A stretch of 64,000 nucleotides of DNA from assembly GCF_029436685.1 (NCBI RefSeq), contig NZ_JAROCY010000004.1:62001-126000 (forward strand), read 5' to 3'. This DNA is from Novosphingobium cyanobacteriorum. GTDB taxonomy: Bacteria; Pseudomonadota; Alphaproteobacteria; Sphingomonadales; Sphingomonadaceae. Positions 35,342 to 43,884 of this stretch are shown here, piece by piece. Numbering within the stretch: the first letter of the stretch is position 1; the number at the start of each line of letters is the position of its first letter. The translations under genes were made by a program, and so were the position numbers. Below the pieces are notes generated by a model. That model saw nothing but the letters and a program-made list of their open reading frames with translations, made no database searches and was not told where the DNA came from.

Positions 35342-36505
35342 TCAGGCTCCCGGCAGGTCGAGGATGCGCTTGGCGACGACGTTGAGCATCACTTCGCTGG
35401 TGCCGCCCTCGATCGAATTGGCCTTGGTCCGCAGCCAGCTGCGCGATGGCTTGCCGCCGCCGGTCTCATTGCTTTCCCATTCCAGCGCGGTGCTGCCACC
35501 GGCGGACATCAGCAGTTCGTGCCGCCGCTTGTTCAGCTCTGTGCCGGCGTACTTCATCATGTTGGGCTGGGCCGGGTGCGCGCGGCCGACCTTCGCCTCG
35601 TCGAGGAACTTTTCACCCATCGCGGCATAGGCGAGCGCATCCACATCGAACATCGCCAGTTCGGCGCGCAGGATGGGATCGTGCAGGGCCCCGTTGCGCG
35701 CGCAGACCGCGCCGATCGCGTTCAGGCGATCACCGCCGCCCGCGCCAGAGATCATCTCGCGCTCATGCCCCAGCAGGTACTTGGCCACGTCCCAGCCGCG
35801 GTTCAGCTCGCCCACGATCTGGCTCTTGGGCACGACGACGTTGTCGAAGAACGTCTCGCAGAACGGCGAGGCGCCGCTGATCAGCTTGATCGGCCGGGTG
35901 GTGACGCCAGGCGTGGCCATGTCGAACAGCAGGAAGCTGATGCCCTGGTACTTGTTGGCCTTGTCAGTGCGCACAAGGCAGAAGATCCAGTCAGCCTTGT
36001 CGGCATAGCTGGTCCAGATCTTCTGGCCGTTGACCACCCAGTGATCGCCCCTGTCTTCGCCAAAGGTCTGCAAGGACACGAGGTCCGAGCCCGAGCCCGG
36101 TTCCGAATAGCCCTGGCACCAGCGGATTTCGCCGCGGGCGATCTGGTTCAGGTAATGCACCTTCTGTTCTTCGGTGCCGAACTTCAGCAGCGCGGGGCCG
36201 AGCATCCAGATGCCGAAGCTGGACAGCGGGGGGCGGGCACCGATCCGGGCCATTTCCTCGCGCCACACCTTGGCCTCGGCGGGAGACATCCCCGCGCCGC
36301 CATAGGCCTTGGGCCAATCAGGCACGGTATAGCCCCTGGCCACGCAGGCATCGAGCCAGGCCTTCTGCGCTTCATTCTTCGGTTTGAAGTTGCGCCCGCC
36401 CCAGCACACGTCGTCCTCGTCGGAAACGGGCTCGCGCATTTCGGCAGGGCAGTTGGCTTCAAGCCACGCACGGATTTCCGTGCGGAAGGCGTCAAGGTCT
36501 GACAT
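35342..36505 (-). CDS. Acyl-CoA dehydrogenase
   Basis: A 387-residue flavoenzyme with full acyl-CoA dehydrogenase signatures: [19 protein letters not shown] (FAD and substrate loop), [17 protein letters not shown], then a C-terminal [23 protein letters not shown]. The ATG at 36505 is preceded by AGAGGAG; longer readings run into the divergent gene's promoter. Leads the acad-acad-SDR operon. A palindrome TAACC-N4-GGTTA sits across its leader. Confidence 0.94.
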   Translation of the reverse strand: MSDLDAFRTEIRAWLEANCPAEMREPVSDEDDVCWGGRNFKPKNEAQKAWLDACVARGYTVPDWPKAYGGAGMSPAEAKVWREEMARIGARPPLSSFGIWMLGPALLKFGTEEQKVHYLNQIARGEIRWCQGYSEPGSGSDLVSLQTFGEDRGDHWVVNGQKIWTSYADKADWIFCLVRTDKANKYQGISFLLFDMATPGVTTRPIKLISGASPFCETFFDNVVVPKSQIVGELNRGWDVAKYLLGHEREMISGAGGGDRLNAIGAVCARNGALHDPILRAELAMFDVDALAYAAMGEKFLDEAKVGRAHPAQPNMMKYAGTELNKRRHELLMSAGGSTALEWESNETGGGKPSRSWLRTKANSIEGGTSEVMLNVVAKRILDLPGA

Positions 36506-36520
36506 CGATGTGGCTCCTCT

Positions 36521-36538
36521 CTTAACCGGGAGGTTAAG
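36521..36538. promoter_or_regulatory. Candidate operator 1 in the divergent acyl-CoA dehydrogenase promoter
   Basis: Perfect palindrome CTTAACC-GGGA-GGTTAAG, 16 bases upstream of the minus-strand dehydrogenase start. TetR-family regulators commonly bind such sites in fatty-acyl catabolic loci; no regulator gene is adjacent. Confidence 0.5.
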
Positions 36539-36666
36539 GCGAGTCGGGGCGCAGTGGCAAGCCCGGATTTCCGTGGCTTGGCGGGGCCTTGGATGCCGTA
36601 GCGTCAAGCGTGGAAATCGTGGCGCGAAGGCTTTCCGGCTTGATCTGGGGCAAGGCTTGGCGCACC

Positions 36667-36686
36667 CTTTAAGCGCTAGATTAAAG
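36667..36686. promoter_or_regulatory. Candidate operator 2 in the divergent promoter
   Basis: CTTTAA-N8-TTAAAG inverted repeat 40 bases upstream of the plus-strand dehydrogenase start. Could be a second regulator site or part of the promoter. Confidence 0.4.
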
Positions 36687-36725
36687 AACGACAGGTGGCG
36701 CATCGGGCGCCCGGCAGGAGGATGC

Positions 36726-38015
36726 ATGGATTTCGACCTCACCGAACGGCAGGCCCATTGGCGCGACCGCGTTCGCACGTTCATCGAAAACAACCTTTGC
36801 CCGCGTATCGACGAGATCAAGGCGGAAGAGGCCAGCGGCGATCGCTGGAAGGTGCTGCAGACGATCGAGCAGGAAAAGGCGAGAGCCAAGGCTGCCGGCA
36901 TCTGGAACCTGTTCATGCCGCCGCGCAACGCCGGGCACCACCATGTGGACGACAGCTTCGAATTCGAAGGGCCGGGCCTTTCCAACCTGGAATACGCGCT
37001 CTGCGCCGAAGAGATGGGCCGGGTTGCCTGGGCGAGCGAGGTGTTCAACTGCTCTGCGCCCGATACCGGCAACATGGAAGTGCTGCACCGCTATGGCACC
37101 CGGGCGCAGAAGGAGGAATGGCTGCGCCCGCTGATGAATGGCGAGATCCGTTCCGCCTTCCTGATGACCGAGCCGCAGGTCGCCTCGTCCGATGCGACGA
37201 ACGTGGAAACCTCGATCCGCCGCGATGGCGATCACTATGTGATCAACGGGCGCAAGTGGTGGTCTTCAGGCATGGGCGATCCGCGCGCCAAGATCATGAT
37301 CGTCATGGGCAAGACCGATTTCGAGGCGAAGAAGCACCAGCAGCAGTCGATGGTGCTGGTGCCTGCGGATGCGCCCGGGGTGGAGATCGTGCGCCACCTG
37401 CCGGTGTTCGGCTATGACGATGCACCCCATGGCCACATGGAAATGCGCCTGACCGACGTGCGCGTGCCGGTGGAGAACATCCTGCTGGGCGAAGGCCGCG
37501 GGTTCGAGATCGCGCAGGGGCGGCTGGGGCCGGGGCGCATCCACCATTGCATGCGCACCATCGGCGTGGCGGAAGAGGCGCTGGCCAAGATGGCCCGGCG
37601 GCTGCAGTCGCGCGTGGCCTTCGGCAAGAAGATCTCGGACCATTCGGTGTGGGAAGAACGCCTTGCCCGCGCCCGGATCGACATCGAGATGACGCGGCTG
37701 CTTTGCCTGAAGGCTGCGGACATGATGGACAAGGTGGGCAACAAGGCCGCTGCCGCGGAAATCGCGATGATCAAGGTGCAGGCCCCCAACATGGCGCTGA
37801 AGATCATCGACGACGCCATCCAGGCCCATGGCGGGGGCGGCGTGTCGGAAGACTTCGGCCTTGCCAAGGCCTATGCCCACCAGCGCACGCTGCGCCTGGC
37901 GGACGGGCCGGACGAGGTCCACGCCCGTGCCATCGCCCGGATCGAGCTGGCGCGGCACAGTGGCGCCGTGGCGGACGCCGGGTTCAGCTCGGGCGACCTG
38001 GGCGTCGCGCGCTGA
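36726..38015 (+). CDS. Acyl-CoA dehydrogenase, ACAD10/11-like
   Basis: A 429-residue flavoenzyme of the long form. Motifs: [32 protein letters not shown], a Gly-rich loop [21 protein letters not shown], and [16 protein letters not shown], ending [17 protein letters not shown] and [11 protein letters not shown]. The [12 protein letters not shown] stretch is typical of the ACAD10/ACAD11 group, where the dehydrogenase-fold domain works with an APH kinase; an APH kinase is encoded two genes downstream. AGGAGG precedes the ATG at 36726. Divergent from the other two dehydrogenases. Confidence 0.93.
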   Translation: MDFDLTERQAHWRDRVRTFIENNLCPRIDEIKAEEASGDRWKVLQTIEQEKARAKAAGIWNLFMPPRNAGHHHVDDSFEFEGPGLSNLEYALCAEEMGRVAWASEVFNCSAPDTGNMEVLHRYGTRAQKEEWLRPLMNGEIRSAFLMTEPQVASSDATNVETSIRRDGDHYVINGRKWWSSGMGDPRAKIMIVMGKTDFEAKKHQQQSMVLVPADAPGVEIVRHLPVFGYDDAPHGHMEMRLTDVRVPVENILLGEGRGFEIAQGRLGPGRIHHCMRTIGVAEEALAKMARRLQSRVAFGKKISDHSVWEERLARARIDIEMTRLLCLKAADMMDKVGNKAAAAEIAMIKVQAPNMALKIIDDAIQAHGGGGVSEDFGLAKAYAHQRTLRLADGPDEVHARAIARIELARHSGAVADAGFSSGDLGVAR

Positions 38016-38037
38016 GACGATAAAGGGAGAGCATTTC

Positions 38038-39129
38038 GTGAAGGCAGCAATCCTGGAGCAACCCGGCCAGCCAATGATCATCGATCGGCTGGCAGTGTCG
38101 AACCCCGGACCGCACGAGGTGCTGATCCGCACCGCCGCCTGCGGGCTGTGCCATTCGGACCTGCACTTCATCGACGGCAGCTATCCCCATCCGCTGCCCT
38201 GCGTGCCGGGGCACGAGGCGGCGGGCATCGTTGAGGCCGTGGGCAGCGAAGTGCGCACGGTGAAGGTGGGCGATGCGGTGGTCAGCTGCCTTTCCGCCTT
38301 CTGCGGCCATTGCGAATTCTGCGTCACCGGGCGCCTGGCGCTGTGCCTGGGGGCAGATACGCGCCGCGGCCCCGGCGCTCCGCCGCGCCTGACGCGAAAG
38401 AGCGATGGCAGCACGGTGAACCAGATGCTGAACCTTTCAGCTTTTGCCGAAATGATGCTGATCCACGAACACGCCTGCACCCGCATCGACCCGGAGATGC
38501 CGCTGGACCGCGCGGCGGTGATCGGTTGCGCGGTGACGACCGGGGCCGGGGCAGTGTTCAACGCCGCCAAGCTGACGCCGGGCGAAACGGTGGCCGTGGT
38601 CGGCTGCGGCGGGGTGGGCCTTGCCACAATCAACGCCGCGCGGATTGCCGGGGCCGGGCGGATCATCGCCGCCGATCCCCTGCCCGAAAAGCGCGAGCTG
38701 GCGATGAAGCTGGGCGCGACCGACGTGATCGACGCCAGCGCGCCCGATGCGGCCAGGCAGATCGTGGAACTGACCAAGGGCGGCGTGGATCACGCGATCG
38801 AGGCGGTGGGACGGCCTGCTTCGGGCGATCTTGCCGTGGCGGCGCTGCGCCGGGGCGGCACCGCCACCATCCTGGGCATGATGCCGCTGAACCACAAGGT
38901 CGGCCTTTCGGCCATGGACCTGCTGTCGGACAAGAAGGTGCAGGGCGCGCTGATGGGCCGCAACCGCTTTCCGGTGGAGATTCCGCGCCTTGTCGATTTC
39001 TACATGCGCGGCCTGCTCGATCTCGACACGATCATTGCCGAGCGCATCCCGCTGGAAAGGATCAACGAAGGGTTCGACAGGATGAAGCAGGGCCATTCCG
39101 CCCGCTCGGTGATCGTGTTCGACCAATGA
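38038..39129 (+). CDS. Zinc-dependent alcohol dehydrogenase (MDR)
   Basis: A 363-residue medium-chain dehydrogenase using NAD(P). The catalytic zinc site is CGLCHSDLH and GHEAAGIVEAVG; structural zinc cysteines occur in CLSAFCGHCEFCVTGRLALC. The Rossmann motif is VVGCGGVGLATINAARIAGA. It resembles the class III-like or long alcohol dehydrogenases found in acyl catabolic operons. GTG start 22 bases after the dehydrogenase stop, with AAAGGGAGAG upstream. Its stop overlaps the kinase start by four bases. Confidence 0.93.
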   Translation: MKAAILEQPGQPMIIDRLAVSNPGPHEVLIRTAACGLCHSDLHFIDGSYPHPLPCVPGHEAAGIVEAVGSEVRTVKVGDAVVSCLSAFCGHCEFCVTGRLALCLGADTRRGPGAPPRLTRKSDGSTVNQMLNLSAFAEMMLIHEHACTRIDPEMPLDRAAVIGCAVTTGAGAVFNAAKLTPGETVAVVGCGGVGLATINAARIAGAGRIIAADPLPEKRELAMKLGATDVIDASAPDAARQIVELTKGGVDHAIEAVGRPASGDLAVAALRRGGTATILGMMPLNHKVGLSAMDLLSDKKVQGALMGRNRFPVEIPRLVDFYMRGLLDLDTIIAERIPLERINEGFDRMKQGHSARSVIVFDQ

Positions 39130-40196
39130 CGCAGATCGATGCGCAGGCAGCCTTTACCGGTACGGTGGAGCCCGACGCGGCCGACCGGCTGGACGAGGCG
39201 CGGCTGACCGCGTGGATGGCGGCCAACGTGGCAGGCTTTGCGGGGCCGATCCGGGTGACGAAGTTCAGGGGTGGGCAATCGAATCCGACCTACCGGATCG
39301 ACGCCGCATCTGGCGCGTACGTCTTGCGGCGCAAACCGTTCGGCCCGCTGCTGCCCTCGGCCCACGCGGTGGACCGGGAATACCGCGTGCAGGCCGGCCT
39401 TTTTGGCGCGGGCTTTCCGGTGGCGCGCCAGTTCGGCCTGTGCACCGACGATGCCGTGATCGGATCGTGGTTCTATGTGATGGACTGCGTTTCCGGGCGC
39501 ACCATCTGGGACGGGGCAATGCCGGGGGCAAGCCCGCAGGAGCGCCGCGCCACCTATTTCGCCATGGTCGATACGCTGGCCGCGCTGCATGCGGTGGACG
39601 TGGAGGCGGCCGGACTTGGCGATTATGGCAAGCCGGGCAACTACTTCGGCCGGCAGGTGGACCGCTGGACCAGGCAGTACCGCCTGTCGGAGACCGAGCG
39701 GCTCGAGCCGATGGAGCGGCTGATCGCGTGGCTGCCCGCCACCTTGCCGGAACAGACCCGCACCAGCGTGGTCCATGGCGATTACCGCATCGACAACCTG
39801 ATCTTCGCGGCTGGCGGGCCGGAAGTGCTGGCCGTGCTGGACTGGGAGCTTTCGACGCTGGGCGATCCGCTGGCGGACTTCACCTATTTCTGCATGGCCT
39901 GGGCGCAGGACAATGATGGCCGTTCGGGGGTGCAGAATCTTGATCGGCAGGCGCTCGGCATTCCCGAGCTGAGCGAAGTGGTGGAGCGATACTGCGCCGC
40001 CACCGGGCGTGACGGGGTGCCGGGGCTCGACTGGTACATGGCCTACAATTTCTTCCGGCTGGCAGCCATCGTCCAGGGCATCAAGAAGCGCGTGATCGAT
40101 GGCACCGCGTCATCGGCACATGCCAGGGCGACGTCGGAACGGGTGCTGCCGCTGGCGGAAATGGCGTGGGTGTTTGCAGAGCGGGCGGGGGCCTGA
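39126..40196 (+). CDS. APH-family phosphotransferase (ACAD10/11 or LvaA-type)
   Basis: A 356-residue kinase of the aminoglycoside/choline phosphotransferase superfamily. FRGGQSNPTYRI and YVLRRKP form the nucleotide loop and Lys; the Brenner motif is VVHGDYRIDNLIF and the metal-binding segment LAVLDWELSTLGDPLADF. Relatives fused to or encoded with acyl-CoA dehydrogenases (human ACAD10/11, Pseudomonas LvaA) phosphorylate 4-hydroxyacyl-CoAs. Antibiotic resistance is unlikely in this setting. Translationally coupled to the alcohol dehydrogenase by ATGA. Confidence 0.9.
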   Translation: MTQIDAQAAFTGTVEPDAADRLDEARLTAWMAANVAGFAGPIRVTKFRGGQSNPTYRIDAASGAYVLRRKPFGPLLPSAHAVDREYRVQAGLFGAGFPVARQFGLCTDDAVIGSWFYVMDCVSGRTIWDGAMPGASPQERRATYFAMVDTLAALHAVDVEAAGLGDYGKPGNYFGRQVDRWTRQYRLSETERLEPMERLIAWLPATLPEQTRTSVVHGDYRIDNLIFAAGGPEVLAVLDWELSTLGDPLADFTYFCMAWAQDNDGRSGVQNLDRQALGIPELSEVVERYCAATGRDGVPGLDWYMAYNFFRLAAIVQGIKKRVIDGTASSAHARATSERVLPLAEMAWVFAERAGA

Positions 40197-40234
40197 CCTT
40201 CAAGTCCTTCCGCAAGGGGGAGTGAAGAGAACCC

Positions 40235-41557
40235 CTACTTCACCACCTCGCCGCCCTTCATCACGTGGGCCACGTTCTCCAGCACGGTGATGTCGGCCAG
40301 CGGGTCGCCGGTCACGGCGATCATGTCGGCAAAGTGGCCGGGGGACAGGGAGCCGACGTTCGCCTTCATGCCCAGCAGCTCGGCAGAGACGGTGGTGGCG
40401 GACTGGATCGCCTGCATCGGCGTCATCCCGTATCGCACCATGTATTTGAATTGCCGCGCGTTCAGCCCATGGGGATAGACGCCGGCATCGGTGCCGTAGG
40501 ACAGCTTCACCCCCGCCTTCACCGCCTTGCGGAAACCTCCGCGCTGCAGTGCCGTCGTCTCGGTGTTCTTGCGCAGGTAATCGGGGGGCCAGCCTTCCTT
40601 GCGACCGACCTCGTCAATCCAGTCGCCGTTGAAGATGTCCATGTCCAGCCACGCGCCCCTGGCCTTGGCGAGGGCAATGCCTTCGTCGTCGATCAGGCTG
40701 GCGTGCTCGATAGATCGCACCCCGGCACGCAGGGCTGACTTGATCCCGCCCGCGCCGTGGGCATGGGCCGTTACCCACGATCCGCGCTGCTGCGCCACTT
40801 CCACCGCGGCGCGCATCTCGTCCTCGGTCAGTTCCTGCTGCCCCACTTCGGTGCCCAGCGCCAGCACCGCGCCGGTGGCGATCAGCTTGATCGAATCCGC
40901 GCCGTGCTGGAACAGATAGTTGACCTTCTGCCGGACATCTGCGGGGCCGGAGGCGACGCCGGCGCGCATGTCGTCGGGGATGCGCACCTCGGGCGAGAAG
41001 CCGGTCACTTCGCCGCCGCCGCCCGGAGTGGTGACATAGGCGCCCACCGCCCGCATGCGCGGGCCGGGCACGTCGCCCCGGTCGATGGCGTTGCGCAGCT
41101 CCACATCGGCAAAGGCGCGGAACGAGCCGACATCGTGCACCGTGGTGAACCCGGCCATCAGCGTCTGCCGCGCGTGCCTGGCGCCCAGGAGCACGATCTC
41201 CATCGGCGAATGCAGCAGGGGTTCGGCCGGATTGTTGGATTGCTCGGTGTCGGCCAGGTGGACGTGGCAATCGATCAGGCCGGGCAGCACGGTATAGGCT
41301 GACCAGTCAACCACCTTGGCGCCCTGCTGCGTGCCGTCGTCGGCCGCGATCGCGGTGACACGCCCGTCGGTTACGGTCATCAGCCGCGCAGGCTGCACCG
41401 TGCCCGTTTCAGGATCGACCAGCCGCCCGGCGCGGACATAGAGCGTCTCGGCGGACGCCGTGGTGCTGCAGGCAGTAAGGGCGAGGGCAAGCAGGACGGG
41501 GGCTGGCAGGACGGGGGCTGGCAGGGCGAGGGCGGGGAGCAGGCGGCGCGTTTTCAT
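40235..41557 (-). CDS. Lipoprotein amidohydrolase (imidazolonepropionase/prolidase-like)
   Basis: A 440-residue metal-dependent hydrolase. The ATG at 41557 begins a signal peptide with lipobox LTAC. Metal-binding DCHVHLAD opens the barrel; TAHAHGAGG and SIEHASLIDDEG add His ligands, and the late Asp lies in YGTDAGVYPHGLN. Members of this subfamily split Xaa-Pro or Xaa-Arg dipeptides or related amides at the cell envelope. The leader holds a short LPAPV duplication from a DNA repeat. A lone gene upstream of two conserved hypothetical genes. Confidence 0.9.
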   Translation of the reverse strand: MKTRRLLPALALPAPVLPAPVLLALALTACSTTASAETLYVRAGRLVDPETGTVQPARLMTVTDGRVTAIAADDGTQQGAKVVDWSAYTVLPGLIDCHVHLADTEQSNNPAEPLLHSPMEIVLLGARHARQTLMAGFTTVHDVGSFRAFADVELRNAIDRGDVPGPRMRAVGAYVTTPGGGGEVTGFSPEVRIPDDMRAGVASGPADVRQKVNYLFQHGADSIKLIATGAVLALGTEVGQQELTEDEMRAAVEVAQQRGSWVTAHAHGAGGIKSALRAGVRSIEHASLIDDEGIALAKARGAWLDMDIFNGDWIDEVGRKEGWPPDYLRKNTETTALQRGGFRKAVKAGVKLSYGTDAGVYPHGLNARQFKYMVRYGMTPMQAIQSATTVSAELLGMKANVGSLSPGHFADMIAVTGDPLADITVLENVAHVMKGGEVVK

Positions 41558-41589
41558 GCCGCCACTGTGCCGCAATCGCGGCCCGGGTG

Positions 41590-41991
41590 CTACTCGGCCT
41601 TTTTGGCGGCCTTGCGGATCTCGGCATGGCCTTTGGCCGCAGCGGCCTTGCCCTTGTGCCGATCATACAGCGTCTTGGCCAGCAGCCCGCCGCCGACCAC
41701 GATCGCCCCCGGCACCGATCGCGTGGCCACGCGGGCAAGCGCGGTGCGGACCAGCGACTTGCCGATGCCGCGGCTTTTCACCACCTTGCCTGCGGTCTTG
41801 GTGCCCACCTTCGCGCCGAGCAGGCCGGTTTCGACCCCGCGCTTCAGGATCGCACCGCCCGCGCGCATGGCGATGTCGGCCAGCAGCAGGTTGGTCATGG
41901 GATTGGGGCTGGGCGAAGCCCTGTCGGCAACTGTGTCGAGGGTGTCGGCTGCCGCTTCGGTCGCCTTCTTCTTCCGTCGCAGCAATCCCAT
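41590..41991 (-). CDS. Conserved hypothetical protein, one hydrophobic segment
   Basis: A 133-residue basic protein. A Lys-rich start (GLLRRKKKATEAAADTL) and a Lys/Ala-rich end (KGKAAAAKGHAEIRKAAKK) flank a glycine-rich middle with a possible membrane segment at SVPGAIVVGGGLLAKTLYD. No family function is known to me. Follows sspB by 17 bases on the same strand, so probably cotranscribed. Confidence 0.7.
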   Translation of the reverse strand: MGLLRRKKKATEAAADTLDTVADRASPSPNPMTNLLLADIAMRAGGAILKRGVETGLLGAKVGTKTAGKVVKSRGIGKSLVRTALARVATRSVPGAIVVGGGLLAKTLYDRHKGKAAAAKGHAEIRKAAKKAE

Positions 41992-42008
41992 GTCGGTGCC
42001 CTCGTCAG

Positions 42009-42515
42009 TTACTTCCGCTTGCCGAAGTCCACCGTCACCACGTTGGACCCGTCGTCGGCGCGCTCAACGGCAGGCTTGCCTTCGGGTTCCCCGCCTTCGG
42101 GCGAATCGTTCTGCGCGGGATCGTGCGCTTCGCTGCCGAGGTCACCCGAAGCCTGGAACTGCAGGCCGAAATCCACCGCCGGATCAACGAAGGCGGTGAT
42201 CGCGCTGAACGGCACCACCAGCGTGGACGGGATCTGGTTGAAGCTGAGCCCCACGGAAAAGCCCGCTTCGGTCACCTTCAGGTCCCAGAACTTGTTCTGC
42301 AGCACGATGGTCATCTCGTCCGGGAAGCGCTGCTTCAGCCGGTCGGGAATCGCCACGCCGGGCGCGTTGGTCTTGAACGTGATGTAGAAATGGTGGTTGC
42401 CCGGCAGCATGCCGCCACCGGCCTCCACCTGCCCCAACACGCGGCCAACAACGGCGCGCAGCGCCTCCTGCACGATTTCGTCATAGGGGATCAGGCTGTC
42501 GGGGGCATCGCTCAT
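42009..42515 (-). CDS. sspB: SspB-like ClpXP adaptor
   Basis: A 168-residue alphaproteobacterial SspB. The N-terminal domain (about 1-120) binds ssrA-tagged substrates, with HHFYITFKTNAPGVAIPDRL, DEMTIVLQNKFWDLKV and VGLSFNQIPSTLVVPFSAI. An acidic linker leads to the C-terminal ClpX-binding tail VVTVDFGKRK. Delivers tagged proteins to ClpXP. Divergent from hisB. Confidence 0.93.
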   Translation of the reverse strand: MSDAPDSLIPYDEIVQEALRAVVGRVLGQVEAGGGMLPGNHHFYITFKTNAPGVAIPDRLKQRFPDEMTIVLQNKFWDLKVTEAGFSVGLSFNQIPSTLVVPFSAITAFVDPAVDFGLQFQASGDLGSEAHDPAQNDSPEGGEPEGKPAVERADDGSNVVTVDFGKRK

Positions 42516-42609
42516 GGCGTTGATCGTTGGCCTTGCCGCGCCCTCAGGTCAAGAGGGCGGCGGGGCGCGTGCATTGATTCTGGCCCGCTTTGGCCTATAG
42601 GGCACGGCC

Positions 42610-43203
42610 ATGCGCACCGGCACCATCACCCGCAAGACTGCCGAGACCGACATCGCCGTGTCGGTCAACCTCGACGGCACCGGCACCTACAGCGTCGATA
42701 CCGGCATCGGCTTCCTCGATCACATGATCGAACAGTTCAGCCGCCATTCGCTGATCGACGTGGAATGCCGGGTGAAGGGCGATCTGCACGTGGACCAGCA
42801 CCACACCACCGAAGACAGCGCCATCGCGCTGGGCCAGGCGATTTCGCAGGCGCTGGGCGACAAGAAGGGCATCACCCGCTACGGCACCGCATACAGCCCG
42901 ATGGACGAAGCGCTGGCCCGCGTCGCGCTCGATATCTCGGGCCGCCCGGTGCTGGTGTGGAAGGCCGGCTTCACCCAGCCGCGCCTGGGCGAGATGGATA
43001 CCGAGCTGTTCGAGCACTGGTTCCAGTCGATCAGCCAGGCCGCCGGCATCACCCTGCACATCGAATGCCTCTATGGCTCGAACAACCATCACATCATCGA
43101 AGGCATCTACAAGGGCTTTGCCCGCGCCATGCGCGATGCCGTGAGCATCGATCCGCGCAAGGCCGATGCCGTGCCTTCCACCAAGGGCATCCTTGGTGGC
43201 TGA
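42610..43203 (+). CDS. hisB: Imidazoleglycerol-phosphate dehydratase
   Basis: A 197-residue dehydratase for the sixth step of histidine synthesis; the phosphatase domain of enterobacterial HisB is absent. Mn-binding motifs [25 protein letters not shown] and [16 protein letters not shown] give the paired histidine clusters. First gene of the hisBHAFE run; hisH begins within its last codons. Confidence 0.97.
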   Translation: MRTGTITRKTAETDIAVSVNLDGTGTYSVDTGIGFLDHMIEQFSRHSLIDVECRVKGDLHVDQHHTTEDSAIALGQAISQALGDKKGITRYGTAYSPMDEALARVALDISGRPVLVWKAGFTQPRLGEMDTELFEHWFQSISQAAGITLHIECLYGSNNHHIIEGIYKGFARAMRDAVSIDPRKADAVPSTKGILGG

Positions 43204-43816
43204 GGTCCTCGCCCTGGTCGATTACGGCGCGGGCAACCTGCGCTCGGTCGCCAATGCGCTGAAGGCCGCGGGTGCGGAAGGCGTCACCGTTACCGCCGAT
43301 CCCGACGTGGTGCGCGCGGCGGACCGCATCGTCCTGCCCGGCGTTGGCGCGTTCAAGGCCTGTGCCGAGGCGCTGCGCGGGGTGCACGGGCTGGTCGAGG
43401 CGATGGAAGAGCGCGTGCTGGTGGGGGCTGCGCCGTTCCTGGGCATTTGCGTGGGCATGCAGCTGCTGGCCGACCGGGGCATCGAATTCGGCGTGACGCA
43501 GGGTCTTGGCTGGATCGGCGGCGAAGTGCGCCCGATCGAGCGCACTGATCCCGCGATCAAGGTGCCGCACATGGGCTGGAACGATGTCGAGCCCGGCCGC
43601 CATGCCAGCCTGATCGAACCGGGCGAGGCCTATTTCCTGCATTCCTACCATTTCGTGACCGAAGAGGGCGGTTCGGTTGCGGCGATGACCGATCACGGCG
43701 GCGGGCTGGTGGCGGCGGTGGCGCGCGACAATATCCTTGGCGTGCAGTTCCACCCGGAAAAGAGCCAGGACTACGGTCTTGCGCTGCTGGCGCGGTTCCT
43801 CGGCTGGAAGCCCTGA
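43196..43816 (+). CDS. hisH: Imidazole glycerol phosphate synthase, glutaminase subunit
   Basis: A 206-residue class I amidotransferase supplying ammonia to HisF. The nucleophile Cys is in [18 protein letters not shown] and [13 protein letters not shown] contribute the His and Glu of the triad. The GTG at 43196 overlaps hisB by eight bases; a TTG one codon earlier is possible. Its usual partner hisA is displaced by a GH130-like gene here. Confidence 0.96.
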   Translation: MAEVLALVDYGAGNLRSVANALKAAGAEGVTVTADPDVVRAADRIVLPGVGAFKACAEALRGVHGLVEAMEERVLVGAAPFLGICVGMQLLADRGIEFGVTQGLGWIGGEVRPIERTDPAIKVPHMGWNDVEPGRHASLIEPGEAYFLHSYHFVTEEGGSVAAMTDHGGGLVAAVARDNILGVQFHPEKSQDYGLALLARFLGWKP

Positions 43817-43884
43817 TCCGTCGCACCGGCGGGAACGTATCACCGGATCAGTCCTTCCTCGCCATGTGAAGGAGGGTCTTGCCG

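Noticed and set aside
33986-36502. A plus-strand open frame of 838 codons opposite the two acyl-CoA dehydrogenases
   Set aside because: Antisense shadow of strongly supported genes, with no family features.
39126-40196. Aminoglycoside resistance by the APH-family gene
   Set aside because: Although the kinase fold matches APH, its operon partners are acyl-CoA and alcohol dehydrogenases, and the closest relatives act on acyl-CoA substrates.
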